DNA from: Afipia sp. 64-13
GTDB taxonomy: Bacteria > Pseudomonadota > Alphaproteobacteria > Rhizobiales > Xanthobacteraceae
Reading direction: 5' to 3'
NCBI GenBank assembly: GCA_001897755.1
Contig: MKUJ01000001.1
Coordinates: forward strand, 193,802 to 257,801
Length of the DNA: 64,000 nt
Shown: piece after piece, positions 43,696-52,113 of the stretch
Layout: every line of letters begins with the position of its first letter
How positions within the stretch are numbered: the first letter of the stretch is position 1
Notes under the pieces: generated by a model
Seen by the model: the letters and a program-made list of their open reading frames with translations, nothing else
What the model was told of the DNA's origin: nothing
Database searches by the model: none
Program-made: the position numbers and the translations under genes

Positions 43696-43786
43696 CGTCA
43701 TTGCGAGCGAAGCGAAGCAGTCCAGACAGGAGACGGTGAGAGGGAAAAACTGGATTGCTTTGTCGCTAACGCTTCTTGCAATGACG
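43696..43786. repeat. Dispersed palindromic repeat, family A copy 3
   Basis: CGTCATTGCGAGCGAAGCG at the left end is answered by CGCTTCTTGCAATGACG at the right; inner arms GCAGTCCAG / CTGGATTGC. It separates the enoyl-CoA hydratase gene from the DSD1-like gene and may divide them into two transcripts. Confidence 0.75.
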
Positions 43787-43818
43787 CCAAAGTCGCATAA
43801 ACCTCATTTCATCATGCG

Positions 43819-44610
43819 CTATTTTCCGGTGAACACCGGTTTGCGCTTCTCCATAAAGGCTTTGCGGCCTTCCTCATAGTCCTTGCTGGTGAAGCAGGCC
43901 GCTGCTCTTTCGTCGCAGGCGGCGAGGTCGCGCGCGCTCTCGTCCTTGAGCAGTTCGCCGACGATGAACTTGATGGAATCGACGGTCAGCGGCGCGTTGC
44001 CGGAAATCGTCGCGGCATAGTCGCGCACGTAAGCTTCCAGCTGATCCGCCGGCACCACGCGGTTGGCGAAACCCATCGTGCGCGCTTCCTCGGCGTCGAA
44101 CAGCCGCGCGGTGTAGAAGATCTCCTTGGTGAAGGAGGGGCCGACGATGTCCATCAGCCGCTTCACGCCGGGATGGCCGTAGCCGACGCTGAGCTTCGCC
44201 GCCGGCACCGCGAAGCGGGATTCCGGCGTGCAGATGCGGATGTCGCAGCAGCTTGCCAGGCCCATGCCGCCGCCGACGCAATAGCCGCGGATCATCGCAA
44301 TGGTCGGCTTCGGGCAATCATAGACCGCGGCATAGCCGGCCTCGACCGCCGCGTTGTAGCGCTCGGTGCCGTCCTTGGAGGCGCGCTCCTCGGCGAATTT
44401 CGAGATGTCGGCGCCGGAGACGAACGCCTTCTCGCCGGCGCCGGAAATCACCACCACGCGGATCGCGGGGTTGTCGCCGAACTCCTTCATGATCCGCGCG
44501 CAGGCCTGCCACATCTCCAGCGACACCGCGTTGTGCCGCTCCGGATTGTTGAAGATCATGTGTCCGACAGCGCCCTCGGTGCGGGCGATCATCTTGTCCG
44601 TCTGTGTCAT
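43819..44610 (-). CDS. Enoyl-CoA hydratase/isomerase family protein
   Basis: 263 residues. Crotonase fold with FNNPERHNAVSLEMW, the CoA/oxyanion segment VISGAGEKAFVSGADISKFAEE (about 55-77) and KPTIAMIRGYCVGGGMGLASCCDIRI (about 100-125). The second usual glutamate position carries G/H text (KLSVGYGHPG), so whether it hydrates, isomerises or hydrolyses is unclear. It lies 21 bases after the CoA-transferase gene; the two likely work on the same acyl-CoA. Confidence 0.87.
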   Translation of the reverse strand: MTQTDKMIARTEGAVGHMIFNNPERHNAVSLEMWQACARIMKEFGDNPAIRVVVISGAGEKAFVSGADISKFAEERASKDGTERYNAAVEAGYAAVYDCPKPTIAMIRGYCVGGGMGLASCCDIRICTPESRFAVPAAKLSVGYGHPGVKRLMDIVGPSFTKEIFYTARLFDAEEARTMGFANRVVPADQLEAYVRDYAATISGNAPLTVDSIKFIVGELLKDESARDLAACDERAAACFTSKDYEEGRKAFMEKRKPVFTGK

Positions 44611-44631
44611 CGCGGTTCTGCCTTTACGAAT

Positions 44632-45825
44632 TCAGACGATTTTGGAGGTCTTGAGGGTCGCGATCTCGGTCTCGGTGAAGCCGAACTCGCGCAGCAATTC
44701 GTCGGTGTGCTCGCCGACGTCCGGTGGCGGCGCGACGAAACTCGACGGCGTACGCGACAGCGAGAACGGCTGCTTGACGAGGCGCACCTTGCGCTCGCCG
44801 GTGTTCGGCACGGTCTGCACCAGATCGAGATGTTTCACTTGCGGATCGTCGAACATCTGGTCGATGGAATAGATCGGTCCGCACGGCACGCCGGCCTTGT
44901 TGAGGGCTTCCACCCAGTCGGCGGTGGAGCGGGTGCGGGTGACGGTCTCGATCTCGGCGTTGAGCGCGTCGCGGTTGACCGAGCGCACCTTGGGCGACAG
45001 ATACTCCGACTTCTCCAGCAAATCGCTGCGGCCGAGCGCATGGGCGAGACGCTCCCAGATCACCTGTCCGGTGGCGGCGATGTTGATGTAACCATCGGAC
45101 GTCCTGAACACGCCGGTCGGGATCATGGTCGGATGATTGTTGCCGGCCTGTTTCGGCACGTCGCCCTGCATCAGCCAGCGCGCGCCCTGAAAATCCAGCA
45201 TGAAGATCTGAGCCTGCAACAGCGAGGTCTGCACCCATTGGCCTTCGCCGGAAGCGTCGCGCTCCAAAAGGGCGGTGAGAATGCCCATGGCGCAGAACAG
45301 TCCGGCGGTGAGATCGGCGATCGGAATGCCGACACGCATCGGCCCTTCGCCCGGCGCGCCGGTGATCGACATCAGTCCGCCCATGCCCTGCGCGATCTGG
45401 TCGAAGCCGGGCCGCTTGGCATAGGGACCGTCCTGACCGAAGCCGGAAATGCTGGCGTAGACGAGACGCGGGTTGATCTTGCGCAGCGTCTCATAGTCGA
45501 TGCCGAGGCGGGTCTTCACGTCGGGGCGGAAATTCTCCACCACCACGTCGGCCTTCTCGACCATGCGATAGAACGCCTGCCGGCCGGCCTCGTCCTTCAT
45601 GTTGAGCGTGATCGCGCGCTTGTTGCGATGCAGGTTCTGAAAATCCGGGCCGTGGCGCGCGCCGCCGAGTTGTTCGTCGTCGGGCAGGTCGGTCGGCGCT
45701 TCGATCTTCACCACATTGGCGCCCCAGTCCGCGAGCTGCCGCACCGCCGTCGGACCCGCGCGCACGCGCGTCAGATCGAGCACGGTGAAACGGGCGAGAG
45801 CTTGCGAGGCGTGCGGTGCGGACAT
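44632..45825 (-). CDS. Class III CoA-transferase (CaiB/BaiF/Frc family)
   Basis: 397 residues. It moves CoA between carboxylic acids by a covalent aspartyl mechanism; the catalytic aspartate is D171 in RVGIPIADLTAGLFCAMG. Other family marks: LDLTRVRAGPTAVRQLADWGANVVKIE, RNKRAITLNMKDEAGR, VVVENFRPDVKTRLG and FGQDGPYAKRPGFDQIAQGMGGLMS. First gene of a leftward pair with the hydratase. Substrate unknown. Confidence 0.9.
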   Translation of the reverse strand: MSAPHASQALARFTVLDLTRVRAGPTAVRQLADWGANVVKIEAPTDLPDDEQLGGARHGPDFQNLHRNKRAITLNMKDEAGRQAFYRMVEKADVVVENFRPDVKTRLGIDYETLRKINPRLVYASISGFGQDGPYAKRPGFDQIAQGMGGLMSITGAPGEGPMRVGIPIADLTAGLFCAMGILTALLERDASGEGQWVQTSLLQAQIFMLDFQGARWLMQGDVPKQAGNNHPTMIPTGVFRTSDGYINIAATGQVIWERLAHALGRSDLLEKSEYLSPKVRSVNRDALNAEIETVTRTRSTADWVEALNKAGVPCGPIYSIDQMFDDPQVKHLDLVQTVPNTGERKVRLVKQPFSLSRTPSSFVAPPPDVGEHTDELLREFGFTETEIATLKTSKIV

Positions 45826-45885
45826 GTGATCTCACTTCGTCATTTTTGTGCGGCGATTGCTCGTTCGAGGATCAGAGCTAACTTT

Positions 45886-46004
45886 TCACCTCTCCCGTGG
45901 AGAGAGGTCGGATTGCGAAGCAATCCGGGTGAGGGATTATGATTTGTCGAGAATTCGGTACCCCCTCACCCCCCAACCCTCTCCCCGGCGGGGAGAGGGG
46001 GTAG
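45886..46004. repeat. Dispersed GC-rich hairpin repeat
   Basis: Contains CCTCTCCCGTGGAGAGAGG, GGATTGCGAAGCAATCC, then CCCCCTCACCCCCCAACC with the hairpin CTCTCCCCGGCGGGGAGAG. Such CTCACCC...CTCTCCCC units are common between genes in this bacterial group. A similar short hairpin is at 13097-13122. Confidence 0.6.
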
Positions 46005-46048
46005 CCCGGTGCCAATGACGGAGTCCGGATTAGCCCAATCTCATCAGA

Positions 46049-46480
46049 TTAACCCGCGTCGGCCTTCAGCCCGGCGGCCTCGATGCCGGCGATGGCGCAT
46101 TCCTCGTCATTCTCCGACGTGTCGCCGCTGATTCCCACTGCGCCGACGACATGGCCGCTGTCATCCTTGATCAGGACGCCGCCGGGCACCGGGATCAGCG
46201 AACCCTGGGCCAGCGTGTTGACCGCGCCCACGAAGAACGGCTGTTCGTTGGCGCGCTTGAAGATCGCGCGCGAGCCGATTCCCATGGCGAGCGAGCCGTA
46301 GGCCTTGCCATGGGCGACTTCGCCGCGCATCAGGCTGGTGCCGTCCTGCGCCACCGAGGCTTTGATGCAGCCGCGCGCGTCGAGCACGAAGATCGCCATC
46401 GGCTTGGTTTTCTTCTCGATCGCCTTGGCGAGCGCGACGTCGAGGATCTTGCGGGCGGTGTCGAGGGTCAAATCAGTCAT
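46049..46480 (-). CDS. Cytosolic DUF336 (GlcG/HbpS-like) protein
   Basis: 143 residues without a signal peptide. DUF336 domain: FVLDARGCIKASVAQDGTSLMR, the glycine-rich end QGSLIPVPGGVLIKDDSGHVVGAVGISGDTSENDEECAIAGIEAAGL. Genes of this kind often sit with glycolate or 2-hydroxyacid oxidases (hence GlcG), and here the FAD/Fe-S dehydrogenase stands upstream with only a repeat element between them. Role unknown. Confidence 0.88.
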   Translation of the reverse strand: MTDLTLDTARKILDVALAKAIEKKTKPMAIFVLDARGCIKASVAQDGTSLMRGEVAHGKAYGSLAMGIGSRAIFKRANEQPFFVGAVNTLAQGSLIPVPGGVLIKDDSGHVVGAVGISGDTSENDEECAIAGIEAAGLKADAG

Positions 46481-46508
46481 GATACTTTCCTTGCCAATGA
46501 ACCAAACG

Positions 46509-46620
46509 TGATCCTCATCCTGAGGAGCGATCCGCAGGATCGCGTCTCGAAGGACGAGGTCCGGACCATCACGGCCTCATGGTTCGAGACGGCGCTTTGC
46601 GCCTCCTCACCATGAGGGCG
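46509..46620. repeat. Dispersed palindromic repeat with CCTCATCCTGAGGAG / CTCCTCACCATGAGG ends
   Basis: The unit runs from ATCCTCATCCTGAGGAGC to CTCCTCACCATGAGGGCGG, with inner GGATCGCGTCTCGAAGGACG and CATGGTTCGAGACGGCGC arms. This is a well-known sort of intergenic repeat in Bradyrhizobium-like genomes. It separates the DUF336 gene from the dehydrogenase gene. Confidence 0.65.
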
Positions 46621-46691
46621 GTCATCCGGTCATATCGATCGAAGCGGACCGCATTCCGCCTTGCGTCATGCGAACAGCGGCCGGTTTCGTT

Positions 46692-49661
46692 TCACTCGAT
46701 CCTGTCTTCCTCTCCCACAACGCGTGCGGGTGTTGCAAGGCTCATCGCCAGCACGCGCGCGACATGCAGCGCGCCGCGGCCCGAGCCGTCCTTGATCTGA
46801 TGGCGGCAGGAGGTGCCGTCGGCGACGATCAGCGCATCGGCCGCCGCGCCGCGCACGGCGGGCAGCAGGCTGCGTTCGGCCATCGCGATGGATTCGTCAT
46901 AGGTGTCGGCGCCGTAGCCGAACGCCCCGGCCATGCCACAGCAACTCGACTCGATGGTCTTGACTTCAAGATCGGGGATCAGCCGCAGGACCTTCTCCAC
47001 CGGCTTGAACGCATCGAACGATTTCTGATGGCAATGGCCGTGCACCATCGCAGTGTCGCCGATCGGCTTCAGCGGCAGTTGCAGGCGGCCGCTCGCGGCC
47101 TCGCGCACCAGGAATTCCTCGAACAGCAGCGCATGGGCGGCGATCGCCTTGGCGGCATCGTCCTTGCGCAGCGACAGGAGTTCGTCGCGCAGCGTGAGGA
47201 GGCAGCTCGGCTCCAGCCCGACGATCGGCACGCCGCGCGCGACGAACGGCGACAGCGTCGCGACGATGCGGTCGAGCTCGGCGCGTGCGTGCGAGACCAG
47301 ACCGGCGGAGAGGAAGGTGCGGCCGCAGCACAGTGGCCGTGTGCCCTCAACAGGCTTTGGCAGATGGACGCGGTAGCCGCCCGCGACCAGCACGCGCAAC
47401 GCGTCGTCGAGGTTCTCGCGCTCGTAGCAGCGGTTGAAGGTGTCGGCGAACAACACCACCTCGGGGCCGCTCTCCGGGCCGACCGCGATGGCGTCGGGCG
47501 CGAAGGTGTCGCGCCGCCATTCCGGCAGGTCGCGCTTGGCACTGAAGCCTGCGATTTTTTCCAGCGCCCAGCGCAGCAGGCGGCTCTTGTTGCGCAAATT
47601 GACCAGCGGCGCAAAGGCCGAGGCGAAACCCGCGTAATGCGGCAGATAGCCGACAAGGCGATTGCGCAGCGTGAGGCCGTGGGTTTTGACCCGCGCCGCC
47701 AGCACCTCGATCTTCATCTTCGCCATATCGACGCCGGTCGGGCATTCGCGGCGGCACGCCTTGCAGGAGACGCACAGCTTCATGGTCTCCATCATTTCGT
47801 CGGATGACAGCGCGCCGGGGCCAAGCTGGCCGGAGATCGCAAGCCGCAGCGTGTTGGCGCGGCCGCGCGTGACGTCCTTCTCGTTGCGCGTGGCGCGATA
47901 GGACGGACACATCACGCCGCCCTCCAGCTTGCGACAGGCGCCGTTGTTGTTGCACATCTCGACCGCGCCCTGAAAACCGCCGGCCGCGCCGGGCCAGGCC
48001 GACCAGTCGAGTTCTGTCGCAAAGTCCTCGACCTTGTAGCCGGGCTTGAAACGGAACAGCGAGCGGTCGTCCATCTTCGGCGGATGCACGATCTTGCCGG
48101 GATTGAGCGTGCCCTGCGGGTCGAAGCGCTCTTTCACCTCCTCGAAGTCGCGCACGATGCGCGCGCCGAACATCTGTTCATGGAATTCGGAGCGCACCAG
48201 ACCGTCGCCATGTTCGCCCGAATGCGAGCCCTTGAACTCGCGCACCATGGCGAACGCTTCCTCGGCGATGGCGCGCATCGCATTGACGTCCTTCTCCAAT
48301 CGCAAATTTAAAACAGGCCGCACATGCAGGCAGCCTTCGGAGGCGTGGGCGTACATGGTCGGCCTGGTGCCGTGCTTGGCGAACACCTGGTTGAGGCGGT
48401 TGGTGTATTCGGCCAGATGCGGCAGCGGCACCGCGCAATCCTCGACGAAGGAGACCGGTTTGCCCTCCTGCTTCATCGACATCATGATGTTGAGGCCGGA
48501 GGTGCGAAAATCGGTGATTGCCGCCTGGATCGCCGGCTCGGTCACATCGACCACGCCGCCCCATTTGCGCTTTGGATTGCCCCAGTTGAAACCGAGGTCG
48601 CTCATCAGTTCGACGAGCTGTTTCAGCTTGGCGAGATTGGCGTCCTGGGTCTCTTCGGCGAATTCGACGATCAGCAGCGCGTCCGGCTCGCCGCGTACCA
48701 CCGCCTCGATGGTCGGCTTGAACATCGCAATGTCGCGGCCGAGCGCGATCATGGTGGAATCCACCAGTTCGACTGCGATGGGCTTGAGTTTCACCAGATG
48801 CTGCGCGGCGTCCATCGCTTCATAGAAGCTGCCGAAATGGCAGACGCCGAACACCTTGGGTCCGAGCAGCGGCCACAGCTTGAGCTCGACCTGCGTGGTG
48901 AAGGCGAGGGTGCCTTCGGAGCCGACAAGAATGTGGGCGAGGTTGTTGACGGGGCCGTTCGGCGTCAGCGCGTCCAGATTGTAGCCGCCGACGCGGCGCT
49001 GCACCTGCGGGAAACGCTCGGCGATCTCCCTGGCCTCGCGGCTGCCGAGCGCGAGCAGGTCGCGAAACAGGTCGCGGCCCGGCTCCTCGACATTGGGCCA
49101 CGCCTGATCGCGCGGCAGCGGGCCGAAATCGAGCAAAGTGCCGTCGGCGAGCGCCGCCTTCATCGACAGCGTGTTGTCGCGCATGGTGCCGTAGCGCAGC
49201 GAGCGGCCGCCGCAGGAATTGTTGCCGGCCATGCCGCCGATGGTGGCGCGAGAGGCGGTCGAGACATCGACCGGAAACCACAGCCCGTGTTTCTTCAGTT
49301 GCCGGTTGAGCTCGTCGAGCACGATGCCGGGCTGCACCACGCAGGTGCGCTTGTCGGTGTCGAGCGAGATGATCTTGTTGAGGTGTTTGGAGACATCGAC
49401 CACCACGCCCTCGTTGATGGTCTGGCCGCATTGCGAGGTGCCGCCGCCGCGCGGAGTGACGACACGGCCCTCGTCGCGGGCGATCGCCATCGCGGCCAGC
49501 GCCTCTTCGGTGGTGCGCGGCACCACCACGGCGGCGGGCATGATCTGGTAGAACGAGGCGTCGGTGGCGTAGCGGCCGCGGCTGAAGGCGTCGGTCAGTA
49601 CGTCGCCTGTGATCTCCGCCCGGAGGCGCTGTTCGAGCCGGGAGGGGGCTGCGGTCGGCAT
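46692..49661 (-). CDS. FAD-binding and Fe-S D-2-hydroxyacid dehydrogenase (YdiJ/GlcD-GlcF fusion type)
   Basis: 989 residues. N-terminal FAD_binding_4 domain (VVPRTTEEALAAMAIARDEGRVVTPRGGGTS, about 46-80; NSCGGRSLRYGTM), FAD-oxidase C-terminal domain (about 260-530), then a ferredoxin-like block with CVSCKACRRECPTGV (about 633-647) and two CCG domains (PLCCGRTFLSAGL, SSCCGMAGAFGYG). It oxidises a D-2-hydroxy acid such as D-lactate or D-2-hydroxyglutarate and passes electrons to quinone or another carrier. Membrane association is likely peripheral. Substrate not readable. Confidence 0.92.
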   Translation of the reverse strand: MPTAAPSRLEQRLRAEITGDVLTDAFSRGRYATDASFYQIMPAAVVVPRTTEEALAAMAIARDEGRVVTPRGGGTSQCGQTINEGVVVDVSKHLNKIISLDTDKRTCVVQPGIVLDELNRQLKKHGLWFPVDVSTASRATIGGMAGNNSCGGRSLRYGTMRDNTLSMKAALADGTLLDFGPLPRDQAWPNVEEPGRDLFRDLLALGSREAREIAERFPQVQRRVGGYNLDALTPNGPVNNLAHILVGSEGTLAFTTQVELKLWPLLGPKVFGVCHFGSFYEAMDAAQHLVKLKPIAVELVDSTMIALGRDIAMFKPTIEAVVRGEPDALLIVEFAEETQDANLAKLKQLVELMSDLGFNWGNPKRKWGGVVDVTEPAIQAAITDFRTSGLNIMMSMKQEGKPVSFVEDCAVPLPHLAEYTNRLNQVFAKHGTRPTMYAHASEGCLHVRPVLNLRLEKDVNAMRAIAEEAFAMVREFKGSHSGEHGDGLVRSEFHEQMFGARIVRDFEEVKERFDPQGTLNPGKIVHPPKMDDRSLFRFKPGYKVEDFATELDWSAWPGAAGGFQGAVEMCNNNGACRKLEGGVMCPSYRATRNEKDVTRGRANTLRLAISGQLGPGALSSDEMMETMKLCVSCKACRRECPTGVDMAKMKIEVLAARVKTHGLTLRNRLVGYLPHYAGFASAFAPLVNLRNKSRLLRWALEKIAGFSAKRDLPEWRRDTFAPDAIAVGPESGPEVVLFADTFNRCYERENLDDALRVLVAGGYRVHLPKPVEGTRPLCCGRTFLSAGLVSHARAELDRIVATLSPFVARGVPIVGLEPSCLLTLRDELLSLRKDDAAKAIAAHALLFEEFLVREAASGRLQLPLKPIGDTAMVHGHCHQKSFDAFKPVEKVLRLIPDLEVKTIESSCCGMAGAFGYGADTYDESIAMAERSLLPAVRGAAADALIVADGTSCRHQIKDGSGRGALHVARVLAMSLATPARVVGEEDRIE

Positions 49662-49678
49662 GCGAATTCCTTAACACG

Positions 49679-49800
49679 GAGCCGGAAGTTTACTCCCGCG
49701 CGAGGCCTTCATCCCTGCGAGGGGTCTTCATCATCGACCTGAGGCCGGAACCTTAATTCCCGCGCGGGTCTCCCTGCGCGGAATCTTCATCGTCGGCCCG
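49679..49800. repeat. Imperfect tandem duplication, two units of about 60 bases
   Basis: GGAGCCGGAAGTTTACTCCC at 49679 and GAGGCCGGAACCTTAATTCCC at 49741 start two units that continue in parallel (CGCGCGAGG / CGCGCGGG, CCCTGCGAGG / CCCTGCGCGG, TCTTCATCATCG / TCTTCATCGTCG). It lies between the dehydrogenase start and the GntR gene end. Confidence 0.6.
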
Positions 49801-49898
49801 GGCGGAGGCTTGGCGCGGTAATCCGGCGCCGGTTTTGTGAGTTTGTCGTAAAATAAAATGCAAAACAATCGGCCGCACCACTTATTTTTGTATGCATT

Positions 49899-50690
49899 CT
49901 ATTTGACGGTTTGACCGGCGGCGCCGACGGTATGGGGCGGCGAAGGTGCCGGGACGTCATTATTGAATGATGAGGCCGTTGTGCCGCCGGAGCGCTCGGC
50001 CGCGGCCCGCCGCTTGTTGCGCAGGTGGTTGAACAGGATGTCGGCGAGCTCGCTGCCGGCACGCCGGCGCAGCGCGTCGATGATGGTCTCGTGCTCGCGC
50101 ATCGCCTCGCCCCAGCGTGCGCTGTCGCGGGCGAAGTTCGCCGAATAGCGCACGCGGCGAATCCGGCCGGCGAAGGTGGCGTAGGCCGTCCGCAGCGCGC
50201 TGTTGCGCGAGGCCTCCACGATCTTCTGGTGAATGAGCTGGTTGACGCGGAAGTAGTTGTGCATGTCCTTGTGCAGATAGAAGCCGTACATCTCGTAATG
50301 CAGGCGTTCGATCTCCGCGACTTCCGCATCCGTGATGTGTTCGCAGGCGAGGCGGCCAGCGAGGGATTCGAGCCCGCCCATCACGTCGAACAATTCGTGC
50401 AGATCCGTCTCGCTGAGCGAGCGCACCCGCGCGCCGCGATTGGGCAGCAGATCGACGATGCCTTCGGCGGCGAGAACCTTCAGCGCCTCGCGCAGCGGCG
50501 TGCGCGAGATGCCGAGCAGGTCGCACAACTCGCGCTCCAGAATGCGCCCGCCGTCGGGAATATTCCCTTCGACGATGTAATCGCGCAGCCGCGACAGCGT
50601 CTCGCCGTGCAGCGAGCCGTCCTTGGAGTCCGCGCCCGGCACGTCCAGCGCCGTGACCGTTCCGGTCATTTCGGGAATCATGGGTTTCAT
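49899..50690 (-). CDS. GntR-family regulator (FCD subfamily)
   Basis: 263 residues. Winged helix at about 30-95 (LRDYIVEGNIPDGGRILERELCDLLGISRTPLREALKVLAAEGIVDLLPNRGARV) and FCD effector domain (ELFDVMGGLESLAGRLACEHITD...LHYEMYGFY, NQLIHQKIVEASRN, EHETIIDALRRRAG), whose metal-site residues (D, H, H, H) are visible. ATG 50690 is the first good start; the longer frame has no ribosome site. Divergent from the aminotransferase operon and probably its repressor, with a small hydroxy- or oxo-acid as effector. Confidence 0.9.
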   Translation of the reverse strand: MKPMIPEMTGTVTALDVPGADSKDGSLHGETLSRLRDYIVEGNIPDGGRILERELCDLLGISRTPLREALKVLAAEGIVDLLPNRGARVRSLSETDLHELFDVMGGLESLAGRLACEHITDAEVAEIERLHYEMYGFYLHKDMHNYFRVNQLIHQKIVEASRNSALRTAYATFAGRIRRVRYSANFARDSARWGEAMREHETIIDALRRRAGSELADILFNHLRNKRRAAAERSGGTTASSFNNDVPAPSPPHTVGAAGQTVK

Positions 50691-50818
50691 CACCGCGACA
50701 TTAATAAGAGGGTCTTGATCCGTCGAGCGTAATTTTGAATGCAAAAAGTTCTTGATCGTTTTTCGAATTAATGCAAGTCTGCTTTTGGTTAGACCAATAT
50801 AAAAACGGCGGGGAGCAC
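50691..50818. promoter_or_regulatory. Divergent GntR / aminotransferase-operon control region
   Basis: TTTTG-AATG-CAAAA (50733-50746) has perfect 5-base arms and is a good FCD-GntR operator candidate. Related half sites, TTTTG-TATG-CATTC (49886-49899) and AATGCAAAA (49857-49865), occur at the GntR gene end. A GGGGAGCAC ribosome site sets the GTG start of the first aminotransferase gene. Confidence 0.5.
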
Positions 50819-52027
50819 GTGACACATCATCAAGGGCGCCATTTCCTGCAAATTCCGGGTCCTAGCCCGGTCCCCGACCGCGTGCTGCGGGCGATGGACA
50901 TGCCGGTGATCGATCACCGCAGCGCCGTTTTCGGCGAACTCGGCAAGGCGGTGCTCGGCGGCAGCCAAAAAATCTTCCAGACCTCCGGCCCCGTGGTGAT
51001 CTTCCCGTCCTCCGGCACCGGCGCGTGGGAGGCGGCGATCGTCAACACGCTGTCGCCCGGCGACAAGGTGCTGATGGTCGAGACCGGCCATTTCGCCACG
51101 CTGTGGCAGAAGATGGCCCGGCGCTTCGATCTCGATGTCGATTTCATGCCGGGCGACTGGCGTCACGGCGCCGACCCCGCCGCGATCGAGGCCAGGCTCG
51201 CCGCCGACAAATCCCACGCCATCAAGGCCGTGATGGTGGTCCATAACGAGACCTCGACCGGCGTCACCAGCCGCGTCGCGGACATCCGCAAGGCGATCGA
51301 CAGCGCGGGGCATCCGGCGCTGTTTCTGGTCGATACCATTTCCTCGCTCGGCTCGGTCGATTACCGCCACGAGGAGTGGGGCGTCGACGTCACCGTCAGT
51401 TGCTCGCAGAAGGGCTTCATGCTGCCGCCGGGCCTCGGCTTCAACGCCATCTCGGAGAAGGCGCGCGCCGCTGCGAGGACCAACAAGATGCGGCGGTCGT
51501 ATTGGGACTGGGAAGAAATGCTGAAGCCCAACGCCGACGGCTTCTTCCCGTATACGCCCGCGACCAACCTGCTTTACGGCCTGCGCGAAGCCATCGCCAT
51601 GATGCTGGAGGAGGGGCTGGAGAACGTCTTCGCCCGTCATAAACGCCTTGCCGCTGCAACCCGCGCCGCGGTCGAGCATTGGGGTCTCGAGGTTCTGTGC
51701 CAGGACCCCGCGGAATATTCGCCGGTGCTGACGGCCGTGATGATGCCGCCGGGTCATGACGCCGACAATTTCCGCAAGGTCGTGCTCGAAAATTACAACA
51801 TGTCGCTCGGCGCGGGACTGTCGAAGCTTGCCGGCAAGGTGTTCCGCATCGGTCACCTCGGCGAGTGCAACGAGCTGACGCTGCTCGGCGCGCTGACCGG
51901 CGTGGAGATGGGCATGTCGCTTGCCGGCGTGCCGCATCGCGCGGGCGGTGTCGCTGCCGCGATGAATCTGCTGGAGGAGCGCAGCAAGGCCAACATGCCG
52001 GGCCACCTCAAGCTTGTGACCAAGTGA
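50819..52027 (+). CDS. Serine-glyoxylate aminotransferase-like protein, paralogue 1
   Basis: 402 residues from GTG 50819, just behind GGGGAGCAC; an ATG at 50771 is less likely. Class V PLP aminotransferase closely patterned on SgaA: GRHFLQIPGPSPVPDRVLRAMDMPVIDHRS at the start, SSGTGAWEAAIVNTLSPGDKVLM, VMVVHNETSTGVTSRV, PALFLVDTISSLGS, and the PLP lysine in SCSQKGFMLPPGLGFNA (about 198). SgaA transfers an amino group from serine to glyoxylate. Here a second copy and a reductase stand next to it, so the true amino donor/acceptor may differ. Confidence 0.85.
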   Translation: MTHHQGRHFLQIPGPSPVPDRVLRAMDMPVIDHRSAVFGELGKAVLGGSQKIFQTSGPVVIFPSSGTGAWEAAIVNTLSPGDKVLMVETGHFATLWQKMARRFDLDVDFMPGDWRHGADPAAIEARLAADKSHAIKAVMVVHNETSTGVTSRVADIRKAIDSAGHPALFLVDTISSLGSVDYRHEEWGVDVTVSCSQKGFMLPPGLGFNAISEKARAAARTNKMRRSYWDWEEMLKPNADGFFPYTPATNLLYGLREAIAMMLEEGLENVFARHKRLAAATRAAVEHWGLEVLCQDPAEYSPVLTAVMMPPGHDADNFRKVVLENYNMSLGAGLSKLAGKVFRIGHLGECNELTLLGALTGVEMGMSLAGVPHRAGGVAAAMNLLEERSKANMPGHLKLVTK

Positions 52028-52113
52028 AATGACAACGGTTTGAGCGGGAGCAAATTCCGCCGGCCGTCCGCCGGGAATACTGGCGGTAAGCAAAAAACTC
52101 TGGGGAGTGCTCT

